The notes under the pieces are model-generated. The model was not told where the DNA came from, did not search any database, and saw nothing but the letters and a program-made list of their open reading frames with translations. A DNA stretch of 63,545 nucleotides. Origin: DASZKW01 sp035552775. GTDB lineage: Bacteria > Actinomycetota > Acidimicrobiia > Acidimicrobiales > Palsa-688. Positions 11,236 through 19,987 of the stretch are shown piece by piece (positions within the stretch are counted from its first letter, which is position 1; each line of letters begins with the position of its first letter). The DNA lies in the NCBI GenBank assembly GCA_035552775.1, contig DASZKW010000089.1:1-63545 (forward strand), in the 5' to 3' direction. The position numbers and the translations under genes were made by a program.

Positions 11236-12180
11236 ATGACCTTTGCCCCCCGTCGCCTCGTCGCGATCGCCGTCGCCGCCGCCATGACCGTGGTGTCATC
11301 GGCCTGCGGGGCCACCCGTCCACCGCCGGTAGCGGTGGCCGGCCCCCTGGGCTCCGGCGCCGAGCCCCCGGAGTCGACGGCCTTTCGGCCGGCGCCATCG
11401 CTCGCCACGACCACCACCACGTCGGTTCCCAAAACGACGTCGCTTCCCGAGACGACGTCTGTCCCTGTCCCGCCGCCGCCGCCGGTCGTGAGGGCTGGCG
11501 GCACTACCACTTTTCGAGCGGCGGTCTCGACGCCGGCACCGACGGCACCGCCGTGCCCAGCCAACTTGGCTGACCGGCTGGCATGGACGGCGAAAGCCGA
11601 GCAACTCGTGACTGTGGACTCCCCGTCGGCAACGTCCACCGTGGTGGAGGTCACCTTGTGGCAGCGCCACGGGAGCTGCTGGGTGGTCGCCGCGGGACCG
11701 TGGGCGGGGCGGGTCGGCGCCGCCGGTTTCTCTGACCAGCACCGCGAGGGCGACAATTCCACGCCGACGGGCGCCTACGGGATCGGCCCCGTCATCTACG
11801 GCAACGCCGCCGACCCTGGCGTCCGGTATGCGTACCACCGCCTGACCTGCGGTGACTGGTGGGACGAGGACCCTAGCTCGCCGCAGTACAACACCTTCCA
11901 GCATGTGGCGTGCGGGACGGTTCCTCCGTTCGGCGGCGGCAGTGAGGCGCTGTGGCAGGAGACAGCGGCCTACCCCAGCTTCGCGGTTGTGGATTACAAC
12001 ACCTCCCCGGTGGTCGCCGGCACCGGGTCCGGGATCTTCATCCACGCCGACATCGGGGTTCCGACGGCGGGGTGCGTGAGCGTGCCGCTCAGTGACCTCG
12101 ACGCGTTGTTGAGGTGGCTCGCTCCCGCAGCCAACCCGCTGGTGGTCATGGGCCCCGACAGCGAGATCGCCAAGTTTTGA
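11236..12180 (+). CDS. L,D-transpeptidase (YkuD) lipoprotein
   Basis: A 314-residue exported protein. A basic start (MTFAPRRLVAIAVAAAMTVV) leads to the lipobox SSAC, then a Thr/Pro-rich linker, then a YkuD-type L,D-transpeptidase domain. That domain forms 3-3 peptidoglycan cross-links or attaches proteins to the wall. The catalytic motif is GIFIHADIGVPTAGCVSVP, with the His and the nucleophile Cys in TAGCVS (~280). An ATG at 11221 would add five residues. It is divergent from the M15 peptidase gene, and both share the plan lipobox, Thr/Pro linker, catalytic domain. They probably work together in wall remodelling. Positions 12181-12466 downstream contain no gene that I can support. Confidence 0.85.
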   Translation: MTFAPRRLVAIAVAAAMTVVSSACGATRPPPVAVAGPLGSGAEPPESTAFRPAPSLATTTTTSVPKTTSLPETTSVPVPPPPPVVRAGGTTTFRAAVSTPAPTAPPCPANLADRLAWTAKAEQLVTVDSPSATSTVVEVTLWQRHGSCWVVAAGPWAGRVGAAGFSDQHREGDNSTPTGAYGIGPVIYGNAADPGVRYAYHRLTCGDWWDEDPSSPQYNTFQHVACGTVPPFGGGSEALWQETAAYPSFAVVDYNTSPVVAGTGSGIFIHADIGVPTAGCVSVPLSDLDALLRWLAPAANPLVVMGPDSEIAKF

Positions 12181-12466
12181 CCGCGGCCGTACGGGCCGAC
12201 GCGGCGTCTCCGTCGCCTACAACCCGAGCATGCGAAGTATGCGGCGTGTCGCGCGCCGCTCGAGCTGGTAAATCTTCCGCCGGACATGGCGGCGGACGAT
12301 GGCTCTTTTCAAACGGCGACGAAGCATCACAGTCAGGTTGCCAGACGCCACATTTGACGGGGGGGACCCAAGCGATCAAGGTAGTGGGCTTGACGGGCCT
12401 GGCGGATCGCGGCGGGGGACGAGACGGGCGTGGTGCGTGCCCTGACCGCGTAGGTGAGCGTCGCTG

Positions 12467-14035
12467 ATGGCCCGGGTGCTCATCACCGAACCGCTCCCCG
12501 ACACGGCCGTGTCTGTCCTTGTCGCCGCCGGTCACGACGTGCGAGTCGAGATCGGGCTGAGCCCCGAAGACCTCGCTGGTCATCTCGGCGGCGTCGAGGC
12601 GATCATCGTGCGCTCCGCCACCCAGTTGACCGCCGCGGTGCTCGAAGCCGCCCGCCAGCTACGGGTGGTGGGCCGGGCAGGCACAGGCGTGGACAACATC
12701 GACCTGCACGCAGCGTCGGCGCACGGCGTCCTCGTGCTCAACGCCGCGGGCGCCAACAGCGTCTCCATGGCCGAGCACACCATGGCACTGATGTTGGCCG
12801 TCGCCCGCCACGTCCCCCAGGCTGACGCCTCTGTACGAGCCGGGCTTTGGGAGCGCAGCCGGTTCCAAGGTGTCGAGCTCGACGGCATGACCCTAGGGGT
12901 GCTCGGCCTCGGGGCCACCGGCAGCCTGGTGGCCAAACGGGCCCAGGCCTTCGGGATGCGGGTGGTGGCCTGGGACCCGTGGATGGGCCCAGCCCGGGCC
13001 GCGCAGCTCGGCGTCGAGCTGGTCGAAGTGGATGACCTGTTCACCGAGGCCGACTTCGTGTCCGTGCACCTCAACCGCACCCCGGACACGCTCGGCCTGG
13101 TCGGCGAGCGGCTCCTCGCTCTGGCCAAGCCCGGCCTGCGCCTGGTGAACTGCGCGCGGGGCGGGATAGTGGACGAGGCTGCGCTGTCGGCCGCTTTGGT
13201 CTCCGGCCGCGTCGCCGGCGCTGCCCTGGACGTCTTCGACCACGAGCCACCCACCGGCTCGCCCGTCCTCGATCTGGCCGAGGTCGTCCTCACCCCACAC
13301 CTGGGAGGCAGCACGGCCCAAGCCCAGGACCGCCTCGCAGTCGTGGTCACGACCCAGGTGGTGACCGCCCTTGCGGGCGGGTTACCCCATGGCGCGGTCA
13401 ACCTTCCCGTTCCCACTCCCGGCGACCGCACCGTCCCCCTCATCCCCCTCGCCGAGCGCCTCGGGCGCCTCCTCGGCGGGCTGTGCTCCATAATTCCCGA
13501 GCGGGTCGAAGCCATCTACCAAGGCCAGCCCCCCTTGGAAGACACCGCCGCGCTCACCCTGGCGGCCGTGAAAGGAATCCTCGGCGATGCCACCGTCGAG
13601 CCGCCGGTGTCCTATGTCAACGCCATGGCCGTCGCAGCCGAACGGGGCATGACCGTCGTGGACCAACGCAGCACCGAGCCCTGCGACCACACGGTGCTCA
13701 TCACCTTGTCGGGCGGGGACCACCGAGTAGCCGGCACGGTGATGGGGAGCGGTCAGGAGCCCCGAGTGGTCAGCATCGACAACCACGACCTCGAACTCCC
13801 CCTGGCGCGCCACATGCTGGTCGTGCGCAACGACGACCGTGTCGGCATGATGGCCGTGGTCACGTCCGCCGTGGCCACGGCCGGCGTGAACATCGCCGAC
13901 ATGCGCGTCGGGCGGTCGCCCACGGGAGGCACCGCCCTCGCCGTGCTCGCCACCGACCAACCGGTGCCGGATGCCACGATCGACGAGATGCGCCACCACG
14001 TCGGCATCCTTGACGCTTGTACCGTCGAGGTCTGA
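12467..14035 (+). CDS. serA: D-3-phosphoglycerate dehydrogenase
   Basis: A 522-residue long-form SerA, the first enzyme of serine synthesis (3-phosphoglycerate to 3-phosphohydroxypyruvate, NAD-dependent). The nucleotide-binding loop is GLGATG at 147-152, where most SerA proteins have GLGRIG. Catalytic residues are Arg231 (NCARGG), Glu260 (DVFDHE) and His278 (TPHLGGST). An intervening domain follows from ~310, and a C-terminal ACT domain (~450-522, VVRNDDRVGMMAVVTSAV) would bind serine for feedback control. The ATG at 12467 is preceded by GGTGAG 8 bases upstream. In this organism serine can be drawn from 3-phosphoglycerate made by the RuBisCO pathway encoded at 28-31 kb. Confidence 0.95.
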   Translation: MARVLITEPLPDTAVSVLVAAGHDVRVEIGLSPEDLAGHLGGVEAIIVRSATQLTAAVLEAARQLRVVGRAGTGVDNIDLHAASAHGVLVLNAAGANSVSMAEHTMALMLAVARHVPQADASVRAGLWERSRFQGVELDGMTLGVLGLGATGSLVAKRAQAFGMRVVAWDPWMGPARAAQLGVELVEVDDLFTEADFVSVHLNRTPDTLGLVGERLLALAKPGLRLVNCARGGIVDEAALSAALVSGRVAGAALDVFDHEPPTGSPVLDLAEVVLTPHLGGSTAQAQDRLAVVVTTQVVTALAGGLPHGAVNLPVPTPGDRTVPLIPLAERLGRLLGGLCSIIPERVEAIYQGQPPLEDTAALTLAAVKGILGDATVEPPVSYVNAMAVAAERGMTVVDQRSTEPCDHTVLITLSGGDHRVAGTVMGSGQEPRVVSIDNHDLELPLARHMLVVRNDDRVGMMAVVTSAVATAGVNIADMRVGRSPTGGTALAVLATDQPVPDATIDEMRHHVGILDACTVEV

Positions 14036-14065
14036 CAGGCACGCGCTCGGTGGTTAACTGCTGTC

Positions 14066-14317
14066 GTGAAGAAGCTCGCCGGCTACGGCCTCGACGATCA
14101 CCCCGCCGACGACGGAGACAAGGCGCAGATGGCGTGGGCCGTTGCCGCGCTCGACGACTGTGAGGCCTGTGACGATGTACGTGTCGAGGTGACGCTCGAA
14201 GAGGCGGGGCGTCCGGGCACAGGGCTCATTGCCCACCTGGCGCCGTCCACCGCTCGCCGCCTGCGTGCTGCTCTCGCGACGGCCCTGACAGAGATCGGCG
14301 AGAAGCCCGACGACTGA
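14066..14317 (+). CDS. Small hypothetical protein
   Basis: An 83-residue protein from GTG 14066, 30 bases after serA on the same strand. It is acidic, with one predicted strand pair (DDVRVEVTLEEAGRPGTGLI) and a C-terminal helix (PSTARRLRAALATALTEIGE). There are no membrane segments or metal motifs. I do not recognise the family. Codon use is GC3-rich like its neighbours, which supports it being real. It may share the serA transcript. Confidence 0.6.
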   Translation: MKKLAGYGLDDHPADDGDKAQMAWAVAALDDCEACDDVRVEVTLEEAGRPGTGLIAHLAPSTARRLRAALATALTEIGEKPDD

Positions 14318-14361
14318 GTCCCCGGTCTGACTGGCCACGCTTGGTGCGCCATGCTGCTCCG

Positions 14362-15159
14362 ATGACCGCGAGAGCGCTCACGTCACGATCCACGTACGCG
14401 CTGGCCCTACGAGTTCCCGAGATCACCGTGTTCTTCTGGCTGATCAAGGGGCTGTCGACCGCCCTCGGCGAGTCGACGTCGGACTATCTGGTCCACGCCA
14501 TGAACCCAGTCGCTGCCGTCGGACTGGGCTTCGTAGGCTTCGTGGTCGCCCTGGCACTGCAGTTCTCGATGGGCCGCTACCTGGCGTGGACCTACTGGTT
14601 CGCGGTCGTCATGGTCGGCGTCTTCGGCACGATGGCCGCGGACGTGCTCCACGTCGGTTTTGGAGTCCCCTACATCGCATCGAGCGCGCTATATGGGATC
14701 GCGCTCATCGCCGTGTTCGTGACCTGGCGCAGGACCGAGCGCACGCTATCGATCCACAGCATCTATACCCCGCGACGAGAGGCGTTCTACTGGGCGACGG
14801 TAGTGGCCACCTTCGCCCTGGGCACCGCCGCCGGGGACCTCTCGGCGTATACGTTCCACCTGGGGTACTTCCTTTCGCTCGTGCTCTTCGGGGGGGTCCT
14901 CATCCTGCCGGCGGTCGGCTACTGGCGGTTCAACTGGAATCCGGTCTTCGCCTTCTGGTTCGCCTACGTCGTGACCCGGCCGGTTGGCGCTTCGTTCGCC
15001 GACTGGGTGGGCAAGCCCGCCGGCGTGGGGGGCCTCGACGTGGGGGCTGGACCCGTCAGCTTGGTGCTGGCGATGATAATCGTCTGCTTCGTCGGCTACC
15101 TCGCCGTCACTCGCAGGGACATCCACAGCCGGCGAGCGACCGGGGCCGCCCGGCGGTGA
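14362..15159 (+). CDS. COG4705-type membrane protein
   Basis: A ~265-residue integral membrane protein with about seven hydrophobic segments. It shows an internal duplication: FFWLIKGLSTALGESTSDYL in the first half and VATFALGTAAGDLSAYTFHL in the second, the K/T-x-L-x-T-x-x-G-E/T-x-x-(S/G)D pattern of the COG4705 family. The family is widespread but functionally uncharacterised. The ATG at 14362 was chosen over TTG 14341. Its TGA overlaps the GTG of the next gene (GTGA), so the two are translationally coupled. Confidence 0.75.
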   Translation: MTARALTSRSTYALALRVPEITVFFWLIKGLSTALGESTSDYLVHAMNPVAAVGLGFVGFVVALALQFSMGRYLAWTYWFAVVMVGVFGTMAADVLHVGFGVPYIASSALYGIALIAVFVTWRRTERTLSIHSIYTPRREAFYWATVVATFALGTAAGDLSAYTFHLGYFLSLVLFGGVLILPAVGYWRFNWNPVFAFWFAYVVTRPVGASFADWVGKPAGVGGLDVGAGPVSLVLAMIIVCFVGYLAVTRRDIHSRRATGAARR

Positions 15160-15929
15160 GCTCGCTCGAGGTGCTCGCGGGCGTGCTCCGGGGCGCCGGG
15201 TTCGTCGCTGCGGAAGACGAGGCGGAGGAACTCCTCGCTTGCGCGGTGGGCGACGCGGCGCTCCTCGACTCGCTCGTCAAGCGGCGCCTCACAGGCGAGC
15301 CACTCGCCTGGATCACCGGCAGCGTGTCGTTCTACGGCTCGGAGATCCACGTCGATCCCGGTGTCTACGTCCCCCGCGCCCAGAGCGAACCGCTCGTCCG
15401 TCGCGCCGTCGAGCGCCTGGCGGCGACCGGAACGGCGGTGGATCTGTGCACCGGAGCCGGGGCGATCGCCAAGGCGCTGACCGCGGCGCGCCCGGGGGCG
15501 CGGGTAGTGGCATCCGATATCGACGAGCGTGCCGTGGCCTGCGCGGCCGCGAACGGCGTTGAGGTCTACCGGGGTGATCTGTTCAGCCCGTTGCCCCCTG
15601 CTCTCCGCGGGGCCGTCGACGTCGTCGTCGGCGTCGTGCCGTACGTGCCGACTGCTGCCCTTCCCCTGCTGCAGCGTGACACCCTCACTTTCGAATCACC
15701 GCTGTCCTACGACGGCGGCGGTGACGGCACCGCAACGCTGCGGCGGGTCCTGACCGACAGCCCCGGTTTCCTCAAACGTGGCGGTGCTGTCCTGCTGGAG
15801 CTCGGCGGTGAGCAGGCCGACGCACTCCAAGTCGACCTCGGGCGGGGGGGCTATGTGGACGTCACCGTTCTCAGTGACGAAGACGGTGACCCTCGCGGCA
15901 TCGAGGCAACGCTTGGGCGGCAGCGCTGA
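15156..15929 (+). CDS. PrmC-related (glutamine-N5) methyltransferase
   Basis: A 257-residue class I SAM-dependent methyltransferase related to PrmC/HemK, which methylates glutamine in peptide-chain release factors. An N-terminal helical part contains RRLTGEPLAWITGSVSFYG and YVPRAQSEPLVRRAV. The SAM motif is VDLCTGAGAIAKAL, followed by VVASDIDERAVACAA. The diagnostic NPPY motif is replaced by GVVPYVP. That matches the related 'putative protein N5-glutamine methyltransferase' group of actinobacteria more than true PrmC, so the substrate is uncertain. The gene is coupled to the upstream membrane-protein gene by a GTGA overlap. Confidence 0.8.
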   Translation: MSSLEVLAGVLRGAGFVAAEDEAEELLACAVGDAALLDSLVKRRLTGEPLAWITGSVSFYGSEIHVDPGVYVPRAQSEPLVRRAVERLAATGTAVDLCTGAGAIAKALTAARPGARVVASDIDERAVACAAANGVEVYRGDLFSPLPPALRGAVDVVVGVVPYVPTAALPLLQRDTLTFESPLSYDGGGDGTATLRRVLTDSPGFLKRGGAVLLELGGEQADALQVDLGRGGYVDVTVLSDEDGDPRGIEATLGRQR

Positions 15930-15957
15930 ATCGGGCTGTGTTTCTGGCCGGGCGACG

Positions 15958-17442
15958 TCAGGCGACGGCCATGGCCGGGTCGACCGCCGGCAGGTCTTCA
16001 CGCTTGGCCCGCACCAGCGCGAAGGCGGTGATTGCGCCGACCGCCAGCAGTACGGCGCTGAGGGTGAACGCCACGGAGTAACCGTGGACGACCGCTGCGG
16101 CCTTGGAGGCGGAACCCGAACCTCGGGCGGTGAGGTACGTGGCCGTGGCCGTCGCCGCCAGGGTGTTGAGCAGCGCGGTGCCGAGCGAACCGCCGACCTG
16201 CTGGGTGGTGTTGACCAGGGCACTGGCCACCCCTGCGTCATTTTCGTCGACACCGATGAGCGCCGTGCTGCTCAAGGGCACAAACACCAGACCCATTCCG
16301 ACGCTGGTTACCATCTCCGATGGCAGGATGTGGCTGAGATAGCCGGTGTGCACCCCGATCTGGGTGAGCAGCGCCAGCCCGATGGTCGCCATGATCATCC
16401 CCGTGACCATCAGGCTCCGAGGGCCGAGGCGGGGGAGGAGTTGGGCGGCGACAGTGGCGCTGACGATTATCCCGACCGAGAAGGGCAGGAAAGCGATGCC
16501 GGATCTCAGCGCCGAGTAGTGGAGTGTGCCCTGCATGTAGTACGTGAGGAACAGGAACATCCCGAACAGCGCCAGCCCGACCAGCAGCGAGGTCAGGTAG
16601 GAACCGCCGCGGTTGCGGTCCAGCACGACCCGCAACGGCAGCAGCGGGTGGTCGGAACGCAGCTCCAGGGCGACGAACGCCACGAGCAGCACGGCGGCGA
16701 CGGCCAGGAATATAAGCGTGGTGCCCGAAGCCCAGCCTCCTGTCTCTGCCTTGGTGAAGGCGTAGACCAGTGCCACCAGGCCGAGGGTTGTGGTGAACGC
16801 ACCGGGCAAGTCGTAGTGAGTCTGGCCCTTATGGGGCCGGCTGTCGCGCACAACATAGAGAGCCGCCACGGCGGCGAGGACGGCCACGGGAACGTTCACG
16901 AGCAGGCACCACCGCCAGGAGGCGAACTCGGTGAGCACCCCGCCGGCGATGAGGCCGATGGCGGCTCCCCCGCCGGAGATCGCGCCGTACACACCGAACG
17001 CCCGAGCCCGCTCTCGGGTCTCTGTGAAGGTGACCGATATCAGCGACAGCGCAGCTGGCGCCATGAGGGCGGCGAACGCCCCTTGCAACGCCCGGGCGCC
17101 GAAGAGGGCGCCCGAGTTGGGCGCCAGGCCGCCGATGGCCGACGCCGTCGCGAAGCCAATGAGGCCGACGACGAACACCCGCTTGCGGCCGAGGTAGTCG
17201 GCGACGCGGCCGCCGAGGAGGAGCAGGCCGCCGAAGGCAAGGGTGTAGGCGGTGACGACCCACTGCCGGTCGGCGGTGGAGATGTGGAGGGCCCGCTGCG
17301 CCGAAGGAAGGGCGATGTTGACGATGGAGGCGTCGAGCACGATCATCAATTGGGAAATGGCGATGACGCCAAGCGCCAGCCAGCGTTTTGGATCGGCCGG
17401 GGTAGGGGGCGGGAGGGTGTTGTGGCGCGTCGTCAATGACAT
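15958..17442 (-). CDS. DHA2-family multidrug efflux transporter (MFS)
   Basis: A 494-residue major facilitator with 14 predicted membrane spans, of the EmrB/QacA proton-antiport type. Motif A-like GGRVADYLGRKRVF, motif C-like GAISGGGAAIGLIAGGVL and VIAISQLMIVLDASIVNIAL (span 1) are clear. The ATG at 17442 is preceded by AGGAG about 10 bases upstream. A TetR gene lies 55 bases upstream on the same strand, so pump and repressor probably form one autoregulated operon. It is clearly homologous to the pump at 25692-27227, with the same DRQWVVTAYTLAFGGLLLLG-like block, so the two arose by duplication or repeated acquisition. Confidence 0.93.
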   Translation of the reverse strand: MSLTTRHNTLPPPTPADPKRWLALGVIAISQLMIVLDASIVNIALPSAQRALHISTADRQWVVTAYTLAFGGLLLLGGRVADYLGRKRVFVVGLIGFATASAIGGLAPNSGALFGARALQGAFAALMAPAALSLISVTFTETRERARAFGVYGAISGGGAAIGLIAGGVLTEFASWRWCLLVNVPVAVLAAVAALYVVRDSRPHKGQTHYDLPGAFTTTLGLVALVYAFTKAETGGWASGTTLIFLAVAAVLLVAFVALELRSDHPLLPLRVVLDRNRGGSYLTSLLVGLALFGMFLFLTYYMQGTLHYSALRSGIAFLPFSVGIIVSATVAAQLLPRLGPRSLMVTGMIMATIGLALLTQIGVHTGYLSHILPSEMVTSVGMGLVFVPLSSTALIGVDENDAGVASALVNTTQQVGGSLGTALLNTLAATATATYLTARGSGSASKAAAVVHGYSVAFTLSAVLLAVGAITAFALVRAKREDLPAVDPAMAVA

Positions 17443-17497
17443 CGGGGTGCTCCTGTCACGAAGGGTTGGGGAACTGGGTAGCGGAGGGAGGGCGCCG

Positions 17498-18133
17498 TCA
17501 GCCGGCGGCTGGTCCCCTGCAGCTGGGGCATCCGGCGAGCAGCGGAAGCAGAACGTCGTCGACGATGTGGACCAGGTAGACGTCGTCGGTCGGTTCACCA
17601 GTGATCATCAGGCGCATGAACAGCAGTGCCGGTACGAGCTCTTGGATCAGCGCCGGCTCGGCCGCCGGGTCGACCTCACCGCGGGCGGCGGCCCTGTCGA
17701 AGAGAACGGCCGCGACCCGCTGCTTGTCGGCGCCCATCTGGGCTCGAAGCAGCGATCCCAATTCTTCGTCGTCGCGCGATGCCATCATCAGGCCGGTGAA
17801 CAGCGGGCAGTCCTGGCCGGCGAGAATGTCGCGCTGCGCACGGAGGGCCGCCAGCAGATCGCCGCGAAGGGTGCCGGTGTCGGGCGTCTCGGCCATCGCC
17901 GGGCAGGCCCGGCGTCGGATGGCCTCGGCGACCACCTGGGCCTTTCCTGGCCAGCGCCGGTAGATGGTCGCCTTGCTGGCCCGGGCCCGGGCCGCCAGGG
18001 CATCCATGCTCATGCGCTCGTAGCCGACCTCCCCGATGAGATCGAGGGCGGTGTCGAGGATCGCCTGCTCCCGACAGTCTCCCCGGCTCGAAGTCGCCGG
18101 GGGCTCGGACACGGCAACAGCGTCGTTGTTCAC
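17498..18133 (-). CDS. TetR-family repressor
   Basis: A 211-residue TetR/AcrR regulator. The N-terminal HTH is ILDTALDLIGEVGYERMSMD followed by AARARASKATIYRRW. The C-terminal helical ligand domain is typical of drug-responsive repressors, and the tail contains a CPSC pair. The start is GTG 18133 with AGGAG 9 bases upstream. It lies directly upstream of the DHA2 pump gene, and several GTACCG-type palindromes lie just before it. The likely role is ligand-responsive repression of its own gene and the pump. Confidence 0.9.
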   Translation of the reverse strand: MNNDAVAVSEPPATSSRGDCREQAILDTALDLIGEVGYERMSMDALAARARASKATIYRRWPGKAQVVAEAIRRRACPAMAETPDTGTLRGDLLAALRAQRDILAGQDCPLFTGLMMASRDDEELGSLLRAQMGADKQRVAAVLFDRAAARGEVDPAAEPALIQELVPALLFMRLMITGEPTDDVYLVHIVDDVLLPLLAGCPSCRGPAAG

Positions 18134-18151
18134 CCCAGCGCTCCTCTCGCA

Positions 18152-18198
18152 GTACCGATCTCACAGTACCGATCTCTCGGTACGGTACCGTTCCGTAC
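18152..18198. promoter_or_regulatory. Palindromic operator cluster before the tetR-pump operon
   Basis: Nineteen bases upstream of the tetR start there are repeated GTACCG elements. A perfect inverted repeat GTACCGA-TCTC-TCGGTAC covers 18166-18183 and overlaps the palindrome ACGGTACCGT at 18182-18191. A further half-site GTACCGA is at 18152-18158 and another CCGTAC at 18193-18198. This density of one motif is what a TetR-type dimer site looks like. The binding protein is inferred from position. Confidence 0.7.
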
Positions 18199-18258
18199 AC
18201 AGAGTAGCGAAATCCGCCGGGGCCAGCCACAGTTTTTCGCCCACGGGTAAGAAGCGGT

Positions 18259-18603
18259 TCAGTGGAGGTGGTCTTGCCAGTCCGGGGGGACCAGGCCCGC
18301 AGGCCCCGGGACCGGCTGGTCAACGGGATGGTGCCCGGGAGCGACCAAAGCCGGCCCATCGTAGAACTGCTCGGTTTCGTAGTCCCAGAACCAGTTCTCA
18401 CCGGGTTCGAAGCTCCGTATCACGCGGTGGGCCGCCTCCCGAGCGTGCCGGCTGGCGTGCTGGGCGGGGGAGCTGTCGCAACAACCGATGTGGCCGCACT
18501 TGGCGCAGCGCCGAAGGTGAAACCACCAGGACTGGGCTTCCAGGCACTCGACGCAACCCGAGCCGCTGGGCGGTGCCGACGGGTCGACCTGGTCACCTGT
18601 CAC
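18259..18603 (-). CDS. UBP-type zinc-finger protein
   Basis: A 114-residue protein dominated by a ubiquitin-hydrolase-type zinc finger (zf-UBP). Visible ligands are CVECLEAQSWWFHLRRCAKC, CCDSS, and the His cluster QHASRHAREAAH, followed by IRSFEPGENWFWDY. Bacterial single-domain members are common in actinobacteria, and their partner is unknown. The start is GTG 18603. The C-terminus is Pro-rich. It is transcribed toward 18.2 kb, away from the Gfo/Idh/MocA gene. Confidence 0.85.
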   Translation of the reverse strand: MTGDQVDPSAPPSGSGCVECLEAQSWWFHLRRCAKCGHIGCCDSSPAQHASRHAREAAHRVIRSFEPGENWFWDYETEQFYDGPALVAPGHHPVDQPVPGPAGLVPPDWQDHLH

Positions 18604-18985
18604 CTTCGCAGTCTAGGGCGACCTGTCAGCAGGTGGAGCTGACGGTTCGGGAACAATGGCGCAGCGGCACCCGCAACACGGTCGCGCTAGCCACCGACGC
18701 TACGGCGACGAGATGCTGGCCATGATCGCCTCCATCGTGGCGTGGTGGGCGGCGGTCGCTGTCAGCGCGCCGTGGGTGCTCCGGGGGCTACCACTCGGAT
18801 CGCCTGCTTCTTGGTGGTCGCTGCCCATGGGACTCGCCGGGCTGGTGGAACAACGGGACGTAGCGCTCCGGTAACTCCCAGGCTCAGCCCGGCGCCCAAG
18901 CTCGACGCCGGGTCGCCTTGTCGGGTATGGGTGGGGCGGACTACCGATGGCTAGCTTGGGTGTCGAACGAAGCAGCGAGGGAGTG
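18604..18985. other. Gap without a supported gene
   Basis: About 380 bases between the divergent zinc-finger and oxidoreductase genes. A plus-strand frame at 18656-18874 contains a hydrophobic run (MLAMIASIVAWWAAVAVSAP) but has no ribosome site and an Arg/His-rich start that looks non-coding. I see no clear promoter, repeat or RNA element. It should contain the promoters of both flanking genes. Confidence 0.5.
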
Positions 18986-19987
18986 ATGATGGAACCGTTG
19001 CGGTGGGGAGTGATCGGCACGGGTAGCATCGCCGCGACCCTGACCGCCGATCTCACCTTGACCGACTCTGGTCGGGTTGTCGCCGTGGGGTCGCGGCACC
19101 AAGAGTCGGCCGACCGGTTCGCGGACCAGTTCGCCATTCCCCACCGCCACGCTTCCTACGAGGGGCTCGTGACTGACCCCGACGTGGACGTTGTCTATGT
19201 GGCGACGCCACACCCGATGCACCACGCCAACACTTTGCTTGCCCTGGAAGCGGGCAGGCCGGTATTGGTGGAGAAGGCCTTCACCATGAACGCCACCGAG
19301 GCCCACGACCTAGTCGACGCCGCCCGCTCCAAGGGTCTGTTCCTGATGGAAGCGATGTGGACCCGGTTCCTGCCCGACATGGCCGAGATCCGACGCCTCG
19401 TCGCCGACGGAAGCCTCGGCGAGATCGTGACCGTCATCGCCGACCACGGCCAATGGTTCCCTAACGACCCCGACTCTCGGCTGTTCGATCCTGAGCTCGG
19501 CGGCGGCGCGCTCTTGGACCTGGGCGTCTACCCAGTGTCGCTTGCATCGATGATCTTGGGGCGCCCAGACCGGATCGTCGCGATGATCGACCCGGCATTC
19601 ACCGGCGTCGATGGCCAGACCTCGATGCTGTTCGGCTACCCCAGCGGCGCCCAGGCCGTCCTGACGTGCACTTCCGCCGCGCGAACCCCGACCCGAGCCG
19701 CGATAGTAGGCACCGAGGCCCGCATCGAAGTAGACGGCGACTTCTATACACCCACCTCCTTCACGCTCATCCCCCGTGACGGAACCCCATCCCACTTCGC
19801 CCAGGCGCACGAAGGCCGGGGCTTATGGCACGAAGCCGACGAGGTCGCACGCTGCCTGCGGGACGGACTCCTCGAGAGCCCGTTGATGCCACTCGACGAA
19901 AGCATCTCGATCATGGAGACCATGGATGCCGTGCTGGCCCAGGTCGACCCCAAGGGACCACCGCTCTCACGTAGTGGCTGGCTGTGA
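18986..19987 (+). CDS. Gfo/Idh/MocA family oxidoreductase
   Basis: A 333-residue NAD(P)-dependent oxidoreductase. The Rossmann motif is WGVIGTGSIAATL at the N-terminus, followed by VDVVYVATPHPMHHANTLLA and the EKP-like VLVEKAFTMNATEA with the catalytic-type Lys. The C-terminal domain contains GGGALLDLGVYPVSLA. The sequence most resembles the sugar or dihydrodiol dehydrogenase branch, but the substrate cannot be fixed. GAGGGAG is 3-4 bases before the two adjacent ATG codons (18986, 18989), which excludes the longer frame. Its 3' end overlaps a decayed gene on the other strand. Confidence 0.9.
   Translation: MMEPLRWGVIGTGSIAATLTADLTLTDSGRVVAVGSRHQESADRFADQFAIPHRHASYEGLVTDPDVDVVYVATPHPMHHANTLLALEAGRPVLVEKAFTMNATEAHDLVDAARSKGLFLMEAMWTRFLPDMAEIRRLVADGSLGEIVTVIADHGQWFPNDPDSRLFDPELGGGALLDLGVYPVSLASMILGRPDRIVAMIDPAFTGVDGQTSMLFGYPSGAQAVLTCTSAARTPTRAAIVGTEARIEVDGDFYTPTSFTLIPRDGTPSHFAQAHEGRGLWHEADEVARCLRDGLLESPLMPLDESISIMETMDAVLAQVDPKGPPLSRSGWL

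Noticed and set aside
12280..12360. Possible c-di-GMP (GEMM-type) riboswitch before serA
   Set aside because: A short AAAC-GGCGACGAAGC ... GGTTGCCAGA resemblance exists, but the paired helices and the conserved A/G tracts are not in the right order.
15778..17439. A 553-codon plus-strand open frame
   Set aside because: It lies antisense to the efflux pump gene and has low-complexity Gly/Arg/Gln content typical of shadow frames in GC-rich DNA.
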